From the NCBI GenBank assembly GCA_947627205.1, contig CANQVE010000002.1, positions 124,001 to 188,000 on the forward strand: a stretch of 64,000 bases of DNA, read 5' to 3'. Shown piece after piece: positions 30,068 to 40,395 of this stretch. Every line of letters begins with the position of its first letter. Position 1 is the stretch's first letter. The position numbers and the translations under genes were made by a program. Under the pieces are notes generated by a model that was given only the letters and a program-made list of their open reading frames with translations, was not told the origin of the DNA and did no database searches. Origin of the DNA: an uncultured Clostridia bacterium (GTDB taxonomy: Bacteria > Bacillota > Clostridia > Oscillospirales > Ruminococcaceae).

Positions 30068-31224
30068 AGAGTAAGCTGACCGTCCTCAAGCGCGTCCTTT
30101 AATTGCTTTTCAAGGGCAGTGTTTTCCTTTTTAAGCGTCTTTACCTGTTTTGTAAGTTTTTCATTTCTCTCCTTAATTGCCGAAAGCTGTTCTTTCACGG
30201 CTTCAAGCTCTCCGCCGTTGTTATCCGACGCCTTTAAAGAGGCATTTTCGCTTTCTAACTGCGAATACTTTGCTTTAAGCTCTTTAAGCTCCGCATTTGC
30301 TTTTACGTTCTTGTCCTTTGAAAGAACGTCCAATTGTTTCCTAAGGTCTTTCTCCGACTTTTCAAGCTCGTCATACATTGCCTCGAGCGCTTTATAATCA
30401 TCTGCGCTCGCGGTCTTGCTCTTGAGCTTCTTTTCAAGGTCGCTCACTTTTAAAGCCTTTTCAGCATTTTCCTTTGAAAGTTTTTCATATTGCTCTTTCT
30501 GCTTTGCCGCGTCGGCTTCTGCTTTATCGGCGCGCGACTTTTCGCGGTTAAATGCTTCTTCAAAATTCATAGCTTTGTCGAGCTTTTCAAGCAGTCTTTT
30601 ATTTTCCTCGGAAACTTTTACCGCTTTTTTATTTTCCGCGGTAAGCTCCGTGATACGCTTTTCCTTTTCAGAAACGGCTTTTTTCTGCTTTTCCGTTTCT
30701 GCGGCGTTTGCGCTTGCTTCTTTTGAAAGGTCGGTGTTTTTCTTTTTAAGATCGGAAACGGTGCGTTCTGCTTCGTCGAGCTTAGATTTCAGCTTATCGC
30801 TCTCCGAGGCTTTTTCATTTGCCGTTTTAAGCGTTTCGGCAAGCTGTTCGTTTTTACCCTCAAGCTCCGAAAAACGCTTTGAAAGTTTGTCAAACTCGGT
30901 TTTCAGCCTTTTAAGCTCGTCACTGTCAGCTTTCAGCTTTTTGTTTTCTTCGATTGCGTCTGCTGCCTTTTCTTCAACAGCTTTAAGACGTGTTATCTCT
31001 GCGCTTGCTGAAGAAAGCATTTCTTCAAGCTCGCAAAGCTCGTTTGAAATTTCAAGCGCGGAATATACGGCGGCATCTTCGCGGCGCAGGTCGATATTTG
31101 CCGAACAATATTCTTCCATTTTCTTGTCGATCTTTTCGGCAGCAGACATAAGGAGCTTTGAATTGTCCGTAACGAGCTTGTAATTTCTTCCGCCTATTGT
31201 GACAGTGATCTTTTCGTTTAACAT
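30064..31224 (-). CDS. ZapA-like cell division protein with long C-terminal coiled coil
   Basis: KITVTIGGRNYKLVTDNSKLLMSAAEKIDKKMEEY, then Lys/Glu-rich coiled coil; overlaps U32 gene start. Confidence 0.8.
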   Translation of the reverse strand: MLNEKITVTIGGRNYKLVTDNSKLLMSAAEKIDKKMEEYCSANIDLRREDAAVYSALEISNELCELEEMLSSASAEITRLKAVEEKAADAIEENKKLKADSDELKRLKTEFDKLSKRFSELEGKNEQLAETLKTANEKASESDKLKSKLDEAERTVSDLKKKNTDLSKEASANAAETEKQKKAVSEKEKRITELTAENKKAVKVSEENKRLLEKLDKAMNFEEAFNREKSRADKAEADAAKQKEQYEKLSKENAEKALKVSDLEKKLKSKTASADDYKALEAMYDELEKSEKDLRKQLDVLSKDKNVKANAELKELKAKYSQLESENASLKASDNNGGELEAVKEQLSAIKERNEKLTKQVKTLKKENTALEKQLKDALEDGQLTL

Positions 31225-31367
31225 TTCCTTATTCCTTTCCTTTCAAAAAAAGATTATTTTCAGACTGTATATAAAGCCTTATATGCGTTGTTAGTAACAC
31301 TGCTCATTATACAGGCTTACTCATTTACATTATAATACATTTTCTCTCTCATTTCAATAGGAAAATA

Positions 31368-31402
31368 CAAAAAAATTCAGAGCCGAAAAAATTCGGCTCT
31401 GA
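31368..31402 (-). terminator. Intrinsic terminator of citrate synthase gene
   Basis: Minus strand CAGAGCCGAA-TTTT-TTCGGCTCTG followed by AATTTTTTTG. Confidence 0.85.
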
Positions 31403-31410
31403 TAATTAGA

Positions 31411-32757
31411 TCAATTGCTGTTTTCAGCTTCAGCACGCTTCATAACGCTCATATATGCAGGACGAATAATTTTGCCCGCGCTTATAAGCTCTTCGAGCCT
31501 GTGAGCGCTCCAGCCCGCAATTCTTGCTATGGCAAATATCGCGGTAAAGAGTTCTGTCGGAATTCCGAGCATATCATAAACAAAACCGCTGTAGAAATCG
31601 ACGTTCGGGCTTACGCCTTTCATTATCTTGCGCTTTTCGGCAATAAGTTTCGGCGCGGCATCCTCAACGTACTTATAAAGAAGCATATCGTCCTCGCGCT
31701 CTTTTGCCGCCGCAAGTTTTTCGACAAACCCTCTGAATATCCTCTCTCTCGGATCGGAAAGCGAATATACCGCGTGTCCCATGCCGTAGATAAGCCCCTT
31801 GCGGTCAAAGGCTTCTCCCGCAAGTATCTTTCCGAGATAATCATAGACCTCTTCATAATCCTTGGTGTCTTTGACATTCTGACGGATATTGTCCATCATT
31901 TCCATGACCTTTATGTTTGCGCCGCCATGTTTAGGTCCTTTGAGCGACGACATTGCCGCGGCGATCGTCGAATAAGTATCCGAGCCCGAAGAAGTTACAA
32001 CGCGGGTAGTAAATGTGGAGTTGTTTCCGCCGCCGTGTTCCATGTGGAGCATAAGCGCAACGTCAAGAACTTTTGCCTCCAGCGGAGAATACTGCTTGTC
32101 CGGGCGAAGCATCATAAGCAGATTTTCAGCCGTTGAAAGCGAGCTGTCGGGGCGGTGTATATACATGCTTTCATCATTTTCATAATGATTGTAAGCATGA
32201 TAGGCATATACCGCGAGCATAGGAAACTCGGCTATGAGCATTATGCACTGATAAAGGCTGTCCTCAAACTTTCCCGAATTTGTGGTAGGATCGTATGAAG
32301 CAAGCGTTAAAATGCTCCTCGTCATAGAGTTCATAATATCCTTGCTCGGCGCTTTCATTATAACGTCGCGGGTAAAGTTTGTCGGAAGAGAACGGCATTT
32401 TCCGAGAATTTCCTTAAAGCGCTCTGTTTCTTTTTCATTCGGCATTTCTCCGAAAATAAGAAGATAAGCCGCTTTTTCAAAACCGTAACAGCTGTCTCCG
32501 CACATGGAAACAAGGTCCTTTACATTATATCCGCGATACCAAAGCTCTCCCTCGCACGGCACTTCGTTTCCGTTTTCATCCTTTGTAAAGGAAACCATTT
32601 TTGAAATGGTCGTAAGTCCCGTAAGAACGCCTTTTCCGTTTATGTCGCGAAGTCCGCGGTTTACACCGTACTTTTTAAAAAGCTCATCGGATATCTCGTC
32701 ATTCTTTCTGCAAATTTCCTGTTTTTCCGCTGCATATTCTCTGATCTCATCAGTCAT
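31411..32757 (-). CDS. Citrate synthase
   Basis: GLTTISKMVSFTKDENGNEVPCEGELWYRGYNVKDL; LHMEHGGGNNSTFTTRVVTSSGSDTYSTIAAAMSSLKGPKHGGAN; GMGHAVYSLSDPR. Confidence 0.95.
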   Translation of the reverse strand: MTDEIREYAAEKQEICRKNDEISDELFKKYGVNRGLRDINGKGVLTGLTTISKMVSFTKDENGNEVPCEGELWYRGYNVKDLVSMCGDSCYGFEKAAYLLIFGEMPNEKETERFKEILGKCRSLPTNFTRDVIMKAPSKDIMNSMTRSILTLASYDPTTNSGKFEDSLYQCIMLIAEFPMLAVYAYHAYNHYENDESMYIHRPDSSLSTAENLLMMLRPDKQYSPLEAKVLDVALMLHMEHGGGNNSTFTTRVVTSSGSDTYSTIAAAMSSLKGPKHGGANIKVMEMMDNIRQNVKDTKDYEEVYDYLGKILAGEAFDRKGLIYGMGHAVYSLSDPRERIFRGFVEKLAAAKEREDDMLLYKYVEDAAPKLIAEKRKIMKGVSPNVDFYSGFVYDMLGIPTELFTAIFAIARIAGWSAHRLEELISAGKIIRPAYMSVMKRAEAENSN

Positions 32758-32905
32758 ATTATCCCTCCTCATAAATAAATATAAACGTTTATGGAAAACT
32801 GTCTGCAAACAGTTTTCTAAATATGTATATTAAATTGATTATAACATAAAAAAGAAAATAAATCAAGTCAAACGAAAAAATTTCACAAAATTATCAAATA
32901 CATAA

Positions 32906-32934
32906 TTGACACATATCGGAATTTCGGTTATAAT
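32906..32934 (+). promoter_or_regulatory. Consensus sigma-A promoter TTGACA-N17-TATAAT for the P-type ATPase
   Basis: TTGACA at 32906, TATAAT at 32929, 17-bp spacing. Confidence 0.85.
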
Positions 32935-32959
32935 TAACAATGGAAAGCGGTGAATAAAC

Positions 32960-35146
32960 TTGAAAGAAATTGACTTAAACAAAGGCTTAAGCTCCGAAGA
33001 AGCAAAGGGTATGCCCGAAAACAGCGGCGGAGTCAAGACCAAAAGCATAGGAAGAATAATCAGCTCTAATATTTTCACGCTCTTTAACCTTATAAACGTA
33101 ATTATCGCCGTTGCTTTGGCTCTTGTCGGGAGCTGGAGAAATATGCTGTTTATGGGCGTTGTCATAGGAAATGCCGCGATAGGTATTTTCGAGGAGATAC
33201 GCGCAAAGATAAAGATAGATAAGCTGAAAATATTAAATGCGCCGAAAGCAAACGTTATACGCGACGGAAAAGAAATTGAGATACCGTTTGAAAGAGTCGT
33301 CGAAAACGATCTTATCGTTTTGAGAAACGGAAACTCCGTCTGCGCGGACTGCATTGTGCTTGAGGGAAATGCTGAAGTAAACGAAAGCCTGCTTACGGGA
33401 GAAAGCGATCCTGTTTTAAAGCGCAAGGGCGATATGCTCTACTCGGGAAGTTTTATAACGAGCGGTCACTGCAAGGCTCAGGCAACAAAAGTCGGAGACG
33501 AGAGCCTTTCGGGAAAGATAACTGCAACTGCTAAAAAGCCGATAAAGCGCCGTTCGGCTATGATGAACGACATAAACAAGATACTGAAAATAGTTTCGGC
33601 TTGTATTTTTCCGTTTGGAGCGGTCTTATTCGTAAAAGCATATTTCTTTTCGGAAACTCCGCTTGTACAAAGCGTTGAACAGACTTCCGCGGCGCTTATA
33701 GGAATGATACCCGAGGGGCTTCTGCTTCTGACAAGCACCGCCCTTGCGGTAAGCTCTATAAGGCTCGCGCACAAGAAAACGCTCTGCCAGAACCTTTACT
33801 GCGCCGAAAGGCTGTCGAGAGCAGACGTTCTTTGCATTGACAAAACAGGAACTCTGACAGAGGGAAAACTTAAACTTGAAGAAATAATTCCCGTTGACGA
33901 AACGTTTGACATTAACTCGGCGTTATATTCGTTCATAAATGCATTTGACGCTCCAAACGCCACGGCAAAGGCAATTTCCGAGGGAATTTCAGAATGTGAC
34001 GCAGAAAAGCCTCTTAATGTAGTAGAATTTTCATCGGAAAGAAAATGGAGCGCCGCGGCGTTTGAAACTTACGGAACGCTTATTCTCGGAGCGGAAGAAT
34101 TTATTTTCGGAAATAATAAACTTTGCGGGAAGTTTTCGGGTTCGGGGCTTAGGGTGCTTGTTCTTGCACAAAGCAATGAACGAATTACCGACGGAAAACT
34201 TCCGCATAATATAACCGCGAAAGCTATAATAACACTTTCCGATACTATAAGACCGTCCGCCGAAAAAGCTCTTAAATTTTTCAGAGAACAAGGCGTACAG
34301 CTTAAAATAATAAGCGGAGACGCGCCCGAAACAGTTGCGGAGATCGCGAAAAAGTGCGGATTTGAGGGAAAATGTACGGATATGTCGAAAGCCGAAAAAG
34401 AAAAGCTCTCGGAAATTGCCGAGCAAAATTCGATATTCGGCAGAGCTAAGCCCGACCAGAAAGTTGAAATAATAAAAGCGCTTCAGGCTTCGGGGCATAC
34501 CGTAGCAATGATAGGCGACGGAGTAAACGACGTTCCCGCTATGATCGCGGCGGACTGCTCTGCGGCGCTTAAATCGGGGAGCGACGCGGCAAAGTGTGTA
34601 TGCGAGCTTGTGCTTTTAAACTCGGATTTTGCTTCACTCTCGGACTGCGTAAACGAGGGACGGCGTTGTATTAACAACATCGAACGCTCGTCGGCGCTGT
34701 TTCTTGTAAAGACAATTTTTTCTTTTATACTTTCGGCATTTTTCCTGTTTTTGCCGTACAACTATCCTTTCAAGCCCATACAGCTCACGCTCATAAGTGC
34801 GCTTATGATAGGCGCGCCGTCCTTTCTGCTGACCTTTGAGCCGAATTTCAGCATTGTTCGCGGAAGTTTTGCAAAAAACGCGCTTAAACGCGCCGTGCCG
34901 TTCGGGATAATTGCTTCGGTCGGTGTTGTCCTGCTTGAAATAATTTTCGGAAATTTCGGCTTTTCCGCCGATTTCATTTCGACAATTTGCACGTTTTTTA
35001 CTGCGGCGGTCTGCTTTGCTTCGCTTGTCCGCGTATGTTTACCGATAAGCAAAAAGCGCTTAGTTATGTGTATTATCCTGCTCGCGGCGTTCATTTCGGC
35101 GGCGCTCCTCTTCCCCGATATTTTCTTCCTGAAATTTACGCCCTGA
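32960..35146 (+). CDS. Cation-translocating P-type ATPase (CtpE/Exp7-like); TTG start
   Basis: CIDKTGTLTEGKL; GMIPEGLLLLTSTALAV; MIGDGVNDVPAMIAADCSAALKSGSDAAK. Confidence 0.92.
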   Translation: MKEIDLNKGLSSEEAKGMPENSGGVKTKSIGRIISSNIFTLFNLINVIIAVALALVGSWRNMLFMGVVIGNAAIGIFEEIRAKIKIDKLKILNAPKANVIRDGKEIEIPFERVVENDLIVLRNGNSVCADCIVLEGNAEVNESLLTGESDPVLKRKGDMLYSGSFITSGHCKAQATKVGDESLSGKITATAKKPIKRRSAMMNDINKILKIVSACIFPFGAVLFVKAYFFSETPLVQSVEQTSAALIGMIPEGLLLLTSTALAVSSIRLAHKKTLCQNLYCAERLSRADVLCIDKTGTLTEGKLKLEEIIPVDETFDINSALYSFINAFDAPNATAKAISEGISECDAEKPLNVVEFSSERKWSAAAFETYGTLILGAEEFIFGNNKLCGKFSGSGLRVLVLAQSNERITDGKLPHNITAKAIITLSDTIRPSAEKALKFFREQGVQLKIISGDAPETVAEIAKKCGFEGKCTDMSKAEKEKLSEIAEQNSIFGRAKPDQKVEIIKALQASGHTVAMIGDGVNDVPAMIAADCSAALKSGSDAAKCVCELVLLNSDFASLSDCVNEGRRCINNIERSSALFLVKTIFSFILSAFFLFLPYNYPFKPIQLTLISALMIGAPSFLLTFEPNFSIVRGSFAKNALKRAVPFGIIASVGVVLLEIIFGNFGFSADFISTICTFFTAAVCFASLVRVCLPISKKRLVMCIILLAAFISAALLFPDIFFLKFTP

Positions 35147-35184
35147 AATATTTGAAAAAGATATAAAAATTTTTATAAAACCTA

Positions 35185-35213
35185 TTGACAAACGAGTTTG
35201 GTTATGGTATAAT
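35185..35213 (+). promoter_or_regulatory. Perfect consensus promoter for initiator tRNA
   Basis: TTGACA-N17-TATAAT. Confidence 0.9.
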
Positions 35214-35247
35214 ATTTTTTGTTGAGCGACTGCTTGACGTATTATAT

Positions 35248-35324
<77 letters not shown>

Positions 35325-35325
35325 G

Positions 35326-35366
35326 TGAAAATCCCTTGCTATGCTTTGCATAGCAAGGGATTTTCA
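35326..35366. repeat. Perfect 19-bp inverted repeat directly 3' of tRNA
   Basis: TGAAAATCCCTTGCTATGC-TTT-GCATAGCAAGGGATTTTCA. Confidence 0.9.
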
Positions 35367-35448
35367 GTATACAGTGTACAGTGTACAGTATTCAGTAAAT
35401 GTATCCGCTTCGCGGATAATATTTAGATTGTTTTCAAACCAAAAACTT

Positions 35449-35486
35449 TTTGCCCCTCCATGTTGTTCACGGAGGGGCTTTTCTTA
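35449..35486 (-). terminator. Terminator-like hairpin downstream of the hybrid kinase
   Basis: GCCCCTCCATG-TTGTT-CACGGAGGGGC with flanking T/A runs. Confidence 0.7.
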
Positions 35487-35487
35487 T

Positions 35488-38070
35488 TTACTTGTTTTTC
35501 AGTAGTATATCGGTGACTGCCTCGATAAGTTTTTCAACGTCTATCGGCTTTGCAATATGCGCGTTCATTCCGCAGTCAATAGCGCGTTTCTTGTCCTCCT
35601 CAAAGGCGTTTGCCGTCATTGCTACTATCGGTATCCCTGCCTGTGCGGGATTTTCTAAAGCGCGTATCTCTTTTGTCGCGGCATAGCCGTCCATAACGGG
35701 CATCTGGATATCCATAAGGATAAGTTTATAATATCCGTCAGATGAACTCTTGACCATATCAACGGCTTCTTTTCCGTTCTCCGCTTTTTCGACAACAAAC
35801 CCGCGCTCTATAAGAAGTTCCTCTGCTATCTCGCGGTTAAGCTCGTTGTCCTCGACCAGAAGCAATCTCGTTCCTTTTATAAGCGAATTGTCGAAAGCGG
35901 GCTTTTCTTCTTTGCTTACAACCTCGCCGCCTGCCGCCTCGGCAAGTATATCGCGAAGATCCGAAAGGAAGATAGGCTTGCTGCAGAATGCCGTAACGCC
36001 TGCCGCGCGGGCTTCTTCTTCAATATCTGTCCAGTCATAAGCCGTGATTATTATGATAGGCGTTGTATCGCCTATAAAGGCGCGTATCTGTCTTACTACC
36101 TCAATTCCGTTAAGGTCGGGCAAAAGCCAGTCGATTATGTAAGCCTTGTATTCATCGCCCAGCTCGTATGCCTGCTTTGCGTGAAGAACGGCTTCTTTTC
36201 CGCGGAGCACCCAATCGGGGCGCATTCCTATATGGTGGAGCATTTTTGCAACGCTGTCGCAGGTCGAGAAATTATCGTCAGCGATAAGCGCGCGCAGACC
36301 GCTAAGTTCATATATCGCCGTTGGCTTTTTCGGCTCGGACTGAAGTCTGAACTCGAGGTTTATAATAAACTCCGTTCCCTTGTCCTTTTCGGAATGGACT
36401 TCAATTGTACCGCCCATTGCGTCAACAATGTTTTTAGTAATCGCCATACCGAGACCTGTGCCCTGAATACCGCTTATCGTCGAGGTATGTTCGCGCTCAA
36501 ACGGCTCGAAAATGTGCTTTGTAAATTCCTCGCTCATTCCTATGCCGTTGTCTTTAACGCGTATTTCATAAGCTCCGAAACCGCTCGGCGCGTTCGGTTT
36601 CTGGCGAATGGTAAGACCGACGCTTCCGCCCGCAGGGGTGAATTTAATTGCATTTGACAGCAAGTTTAAAATGACCTGGTTTGTGTGCAGTTTATCGCAG
36701 TAGATATCCTCGTCGATGACGTCAACGGTGTCCATATAGAAATTGAGCTGTTTTGACTTCATCTGCGTCTGGATAATATTTCTCATATCGCGGAATATAT
36801 CCGAGATAGAACATTCCTTTTCCTCGATATTCAGCTTTCCCGATTCGATACGGCTCATGTCTAGGATATCGTTTATAAGGCTTAGCATGTGATTGCTCGA
36901 AGAAAGTATTTTCTTTAAATACTCCTCGGTCTTTTCGCGGTTGTCAAGATTAGCCTGAACAAGCGTTGTATAGCCGATTATGGCGTTCATGGGGGTTCTT
37001 ATGTCGTGCGACATATTTGACAAGAACATACTTTTCGCCTTGTCGGCGGCTTCGGCTTTTTTCAGCTTTTCGGTAAGCACCGCCTGCTGTACAGCTTGTT
37101 TAGTATACTTGCGGTAATTGCTCGTAACCCAGATATAATAGATTATCATTGCCACGAGGAGAATTATACCAACTATAAACCAGATTTTCTGAACGGCGAA
37201 TACGCTTGCGAAAACTTCGCTTTCGGGGACTTGAACGGCTATTACCCACTCATTCATTCCCGCGGGGGCATAATACATATACTGCCAGCCGTCTGTTTTC
37301 GGAGTTCGGAAAACGACATAGCCCTTTTCGAGCCTTTTCATGCTGTCGGTATACTCTTCCCAGGCAGGATCGTCTTTTGTTTCGAGTGCGTAGCCTGCAC
37401 CCGAAAAATTGTCTATATTTCCAAGCTCATCATGATATGTATCAAGAATGAAATTTCCCGTCTTTGATTCAAATATATATACTTCAGCCGAGGCGTTATA
37501 AATGTTATCAATATTAAGCGTCGGCTCAAGATTTTCAAGGTCTGTAAGTCCATATAGAACCGCAACCACTTTTCCGTTTCTCTTTATAGGCACAAAATGG
37601 CGCAGAACAGGCTTTTCCGAGCCTATCATTGACACACGGTTTGAAACGTGTTCTACGAGTTTAGATTCTTCGGCAAACGAAATATCCTCGCTTATGTTTG
37701 CGTCTGTTATAGTGCCGTCCGAGGAAAGAATAGTCTCGTTCGGCATAAGTATCTTTATCTGCATAAGCTCAAAAAGAGAAGAGTTTGCGGACATAACAGC
37801 CAGAGCAGATTTCGTATCGAAAGTGTCCAGATTTGAGAGCATATCTGCCGTTGCGTTGAGCATACTGCTGTCTCGCTTAAATTTCGCAGTAACTTCGCTT
37901 ATAACAGTATTAACGCCCTCTTCCATTCTGCCTATAGACCTTTCGCGCAGAACATCTACTATCATAAAATAGGCTATCAAAAGACTGACTATTATAACAA
38001 CGATAATGAGCCCCGTCGGAAAAAGACTTTTATTGAGCATTTTTCCTTTTTCAACTATCTTCTTAAACAT
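35488..38070 (-). CDS. Hybrid sensor histidine kinase with two receiver domains
   Basis: FLSNMSHDIRTPMNAIIGYT; NGIGMSEEFTKHIFEPFEREHTSTISGIQGTGLGMAI; two REC domains (ALIADDN..., LLLVEDNELNREIAEELL...LMDIQMPVMDGY). Confidence 0.95.
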   Translation of the reverse strand: MFKKIVEKGKMLNKSLFPTGLIIVVIIVSLLIAYFMIVDVLRERSIGRMEEGVNTVISEVTAKFKRDSSMLNATADMLSNLDTFDTKSALAVMSANSSLFELMQIKILMPNETILSSDGTITDANISEDISFAEESKLVEHVSNRVSMIGSEKPVLRHFVPIKRNGKVVAVLYGLTDLENLEPTLNIDNIYNASAEVYIFESKTGNFILDTYHDELGNIDNFSGAGYALETKDDPAWEEYTDSMKRLEKGYVVFRTPKTDGWQYMYYAPAGMNEWVIAVQVPESEVFASVFAVQKIWFIVGIILLVAMIIYYIWVTSNYRKYTKQAVQQAVLTEKLKKAEAADKAKSMFLSNMSHDIRTPMNAIIGYTTLVQANLDNREKTEEYLKKILSSSNHMLSLINDILDMSRIESGKLNIEEKECSISDIFRDMRNIIQTQMKSKQLNFYMDTVDVIDEDIYCDKLHTNQVILNLLSNAIKFTPAGGSVGLTIRQKPNAPSGFGAYEIRVKDNGIGMSEEFTKHIFEPFEREHTSTISGIQGTGLGMAITKNIVDAMGGTIEVHSEKDKGTEFIINLEFRLQSEPKKPTAIYELSGLRALIADDNFSTCDSVAKMLHHIGMRPDWVLRGKEAVLHAKQAYELGDEYKAYIIDWLLPDLNGIEVVRQIRAFIGDTTPIIIITAYDWTDIEEEARAAGVTAFCSKPIFLSDLRDILAEAAGGEVVSKEEKPAFDNSLIKGTRLLLVEDNELNREIAEELLIERGFVVEKAENGKEAVDMVKSSSDGYYKLILMDIQMPVMDGYAATKEIRALENPAQAGIPIVAMTANAFEEDKKRAIDCGMNAHIAKPIDVEKLIEAVTDILLKNK

Positions 38071-38201
38071 ATCGCATCTTCTTTCATAAAAGGAAATCTA
38101 CCAAACCAAACGTTAAAATTACCTATTTTAATTATATCATTTTATGACAATATTGTCAAGTAGTAAACAATTTTTTGCGTTCAACTCTGAATAAACAAAA
38201 A

Positions 38202-38233
38202 CGGCATTACAGCACAAACTTGCTGCAATGCCG
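38202..38233 (-). terminator. Intrinsic terminator of second hybrid kinase
   Basis: Minus strand CGGCATTGCAGCAAGTTTGTGCTGTAATGCCG followed by TTTTTG. Confidence 0.8.
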
Positions 38234-38248
38234 ATTAGTGAATTTTGT

Positions 38249-40321
38249 TTATTTGTCCATTTTTTCAAGCAGATCGTCCAGATCAACGGGCTTTGTGACA
38301 AAATCGTTCATTCCTGCGTCAAGCGCACGTTCGTGTTCTTCGTTAAACGAATTTGCAGTGCAGGCTATTATCTTTACGGTTTTAGCGTCTGAACGATTAA
38401 AAGCGCGTATGGCTTTTGTCGCCTCATATCCGTCGAGTTCGGGCATAAGAAGATCCATTATGATTATCCCGTAGGTATTTACCTCGGACTTTTCAAACAG
38501 TTCGACTGCCTCTTTTCCGTTTTGTGCAATATCGGTTTTATACCCCACGCTGTCAAGAAGATCGGAAATTATCTCGGCGTTAAGCTCGTTGTCGTCTGCG
38601 ACAAGAACACGCTGATTTACATTCACAGCGACGTTCTGCACGGTTTCGGGAGCGGCGGCAGGCTCTGCGCTGAATTTAAAGGTAAACGTACTTCCCTTTC
38701 CCTTTTCGCTTTCGCAGGTAAGATCTCCGTCCATAAGGCGGGCAAGTCTTCGGCTTATTGAAAGCCCCAAGCCTGTTCCCTGATTGCCTTTTGAGACTGT
38801 ATCAAGCTCCTGTGCGAATGCGTCGAAAACGTGTGATATAAATTCTTCGCTCATTCCCCTGCCGTTGTCGGAAACGGTGAAAATATTGACGATATCATTT
38901 CCGCTTTTTTCCTGTTTGAGCGTGAACTTTACGGTCCCGCCCGAACGGGTGAATTTACCCGCATTGTCCAAAAGGTTGAACAATATCTGCTGTATTCTTA
39001 CGCTGTCGCCGACAATATAAGGCTCTTTTATATCGAGCGAAGTCTGAAAATCAATGTTCCTGTCCCTCATTGAGCTTTTGGCTGTTGTTATGACTGAATC
39101 GGCAAGAAGCGAAAGATCAACGGTTTTCTTGTCCAGCTTGAACACATTTGCCTGGAGCTTTGACGAATCGAGCAGGTCGTTTACGAGCGTAAGGAGGTAT
39201 TTAGCAGTAACGGTAGACTGACTTAAATATTCTTCGAGCTTATTTTTATTGTCAAGATTTTGCGACATAAGCCGATTTAAGCCGACCATACCGTTTAACG
39301 GCGTTCTTATCTCATGGCTCATTGTCGAGAGGAACTCTCCCCTTGCCTTTGCATTTGCATGGTTTTCGGCTATTCGTATCCTCTGACGTATAAGGATAAC
39401 TGCAAGAACGATTATTGCCACGGAAGCTATGCACACAATAAACGTCGTATATTTATAACGGCTGAAAAAATCCTCAAAATTATAGCTGTACTGATTTTCC
39501 ATTACGCCCTCTATAACGTAATTTAAAACTTCGTCCTCTGACAGGCAGGCAATGGATTTATCGAGGATATCTATAAGTATTCCCCCGTCTTTTTGCGACT
39601 GTTCGGAATTTTCGCCGAACTGTACGACCGCGGAAAAACAAAGCTCATCATCAAGCCCCACAACGGGTATAACTTTAAGATTTTCATATTTCGGCTTTGA
39701 GAGCCAATATTCTACTACATACTGGTTTTGTATCATAAGGTCTGCCTGTCTGCTGTTTACTGCGTCAAGGCATTCGGAGATAGAGTCGTAATCCTGTATC
39801 TTAAAATTCGGGAAAGATTTCGATAAAACCGTTTTGAGCGTCTGCGAGCCTGTCGCAACTGCAACGGTAAACTCTCCGTCCGAGCGGAATTCAAATCCGT
39901 CATGCGCAACGACAACTTTTCGGCTCGACAAATAAGGAGAGCTTATAAGTATTCCGCGGGCGTGTTTGTTTTCTTCGTTGAACTCAACGCTTGTAACAAG
40001 GTCTAAGCCCTCGCCCGTTAGATAATCGTATGTAACGTCTTTTGTCGGAAGCTGTTTATACTCAAACTTTATCCCGCATATCCCGCTTATACGGTCGAGG
40101 ATATACCGTGAAATTCCTGAAAATTCGCCGTTATCTGAAAAGCTGACGGGTATTCTGTCGGGTACAAATCCTACTTTAAGAGACTTATGAGCGGATATAT
40201 ATTCCTGTTCTTCGGGAGTAAATTCGGGAACTTTCTGCGTCTGTTCTTCGGCCGGCACGCAAAGCATAAGCGCCGTGACAAGGAAAATTGACAGGAAAAA
40301 AGAGCATAATCTTTTTGCCAA
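38249..40321 (-). CDS. Hybrid histidine kinase with N-terminal periplasmic solute-binding (SBP_bac_3-like) domain and C-terminal receiver
   Basis: TPEEQEYISAHKSLKVGFVPDRIPVSFSDNGEFSGISRYILDRI; FLSTMSHEIRTPLNGMVGLN; REC MDLLMPELDGYEATKAIR. Confidence 0.93.
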   Translation of the reverse strand: MAKRLCSFFLSIFLVTALMLCVPAEEQTQKVPEFTPEEQEYISAHKSLKVGFVPDRIPVSFSDNGEFSGISRYILDRISGICGIKFEYKQLPTKDVTYDYLTGEGLDLVTSVEFNEENKHARGILISSPYLSSRKVVVAHDGFEFRSDGEFTVAVATGSQTLKTVLSKSFPNFKIQDYDSISECLDAVNSRQADLMIQNQYVVEYWLSKPKYENLKVIPVVGLDDELCFSAVVQFGENSEQSQKDGGILIDILDKSIACLSEDEVLNYVIEGVMENQYSYNFEDFFSRYKYTTFIVCIASVAIIVLAVILIRQRIRIAENHANAKARGEFLSTMSHEIRTPLNGMVGLNRLMSQNLDNKNKLEEYLSQSTVTAKYLLTLVNDLLDSSKLQANVFKLDKKTVDLSLLADSVITTAKSSMRDRNIDFQTSLDIKEPYIVGDSVRIQQILFNLLDNAGKFTRSGGTVKFTLKQEKSGNDIVNIFTVSDNGRGMSEEFISHVFDAFAQELDTVSKGNQGTGLGLSISRRLARLMDGDLTCESEKGKGSTFTFKFSAEPAAAPETVQNVAVNVNQRVLVADDNELNAEIISDLLDSVGYKTDIAQNGKEAVELFEKSEVNTYGIIIMDLLMPELDGYEATKAIRAFNRSDAKTVKIIACTANSFNEEHERALDAGMNDFVTKPVDLDDLLEKMDK

Positions 40322-40395
40322 GATACAACATCTCCATTTTTATACATTATATACAATATTATACTCTTTTTATATTGATTTGTCAATAGTTATGT

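Noticed and set aside
30416-31183. Ser/Phe-rich 255-aa plus-strand ORF
   Set aside because: Antisense shadow of the Lys/Glu-rich ZapA-like coiled coil.
32863-33426. 187-aa minus-strand ORF opposite the P-type ATPase
   Set aside because: Overlaps the strongly supported P-type ATPase frame that has a consensus promoter and conserved motifs.
35488-40321. Two neighbouring hybrid histidine kinases as a novel signalling system
   Set aside because: Each shows ordinary HisKA/HATPase/REC architecture with known sensor types and its own terminator; no further unusual feature visible.
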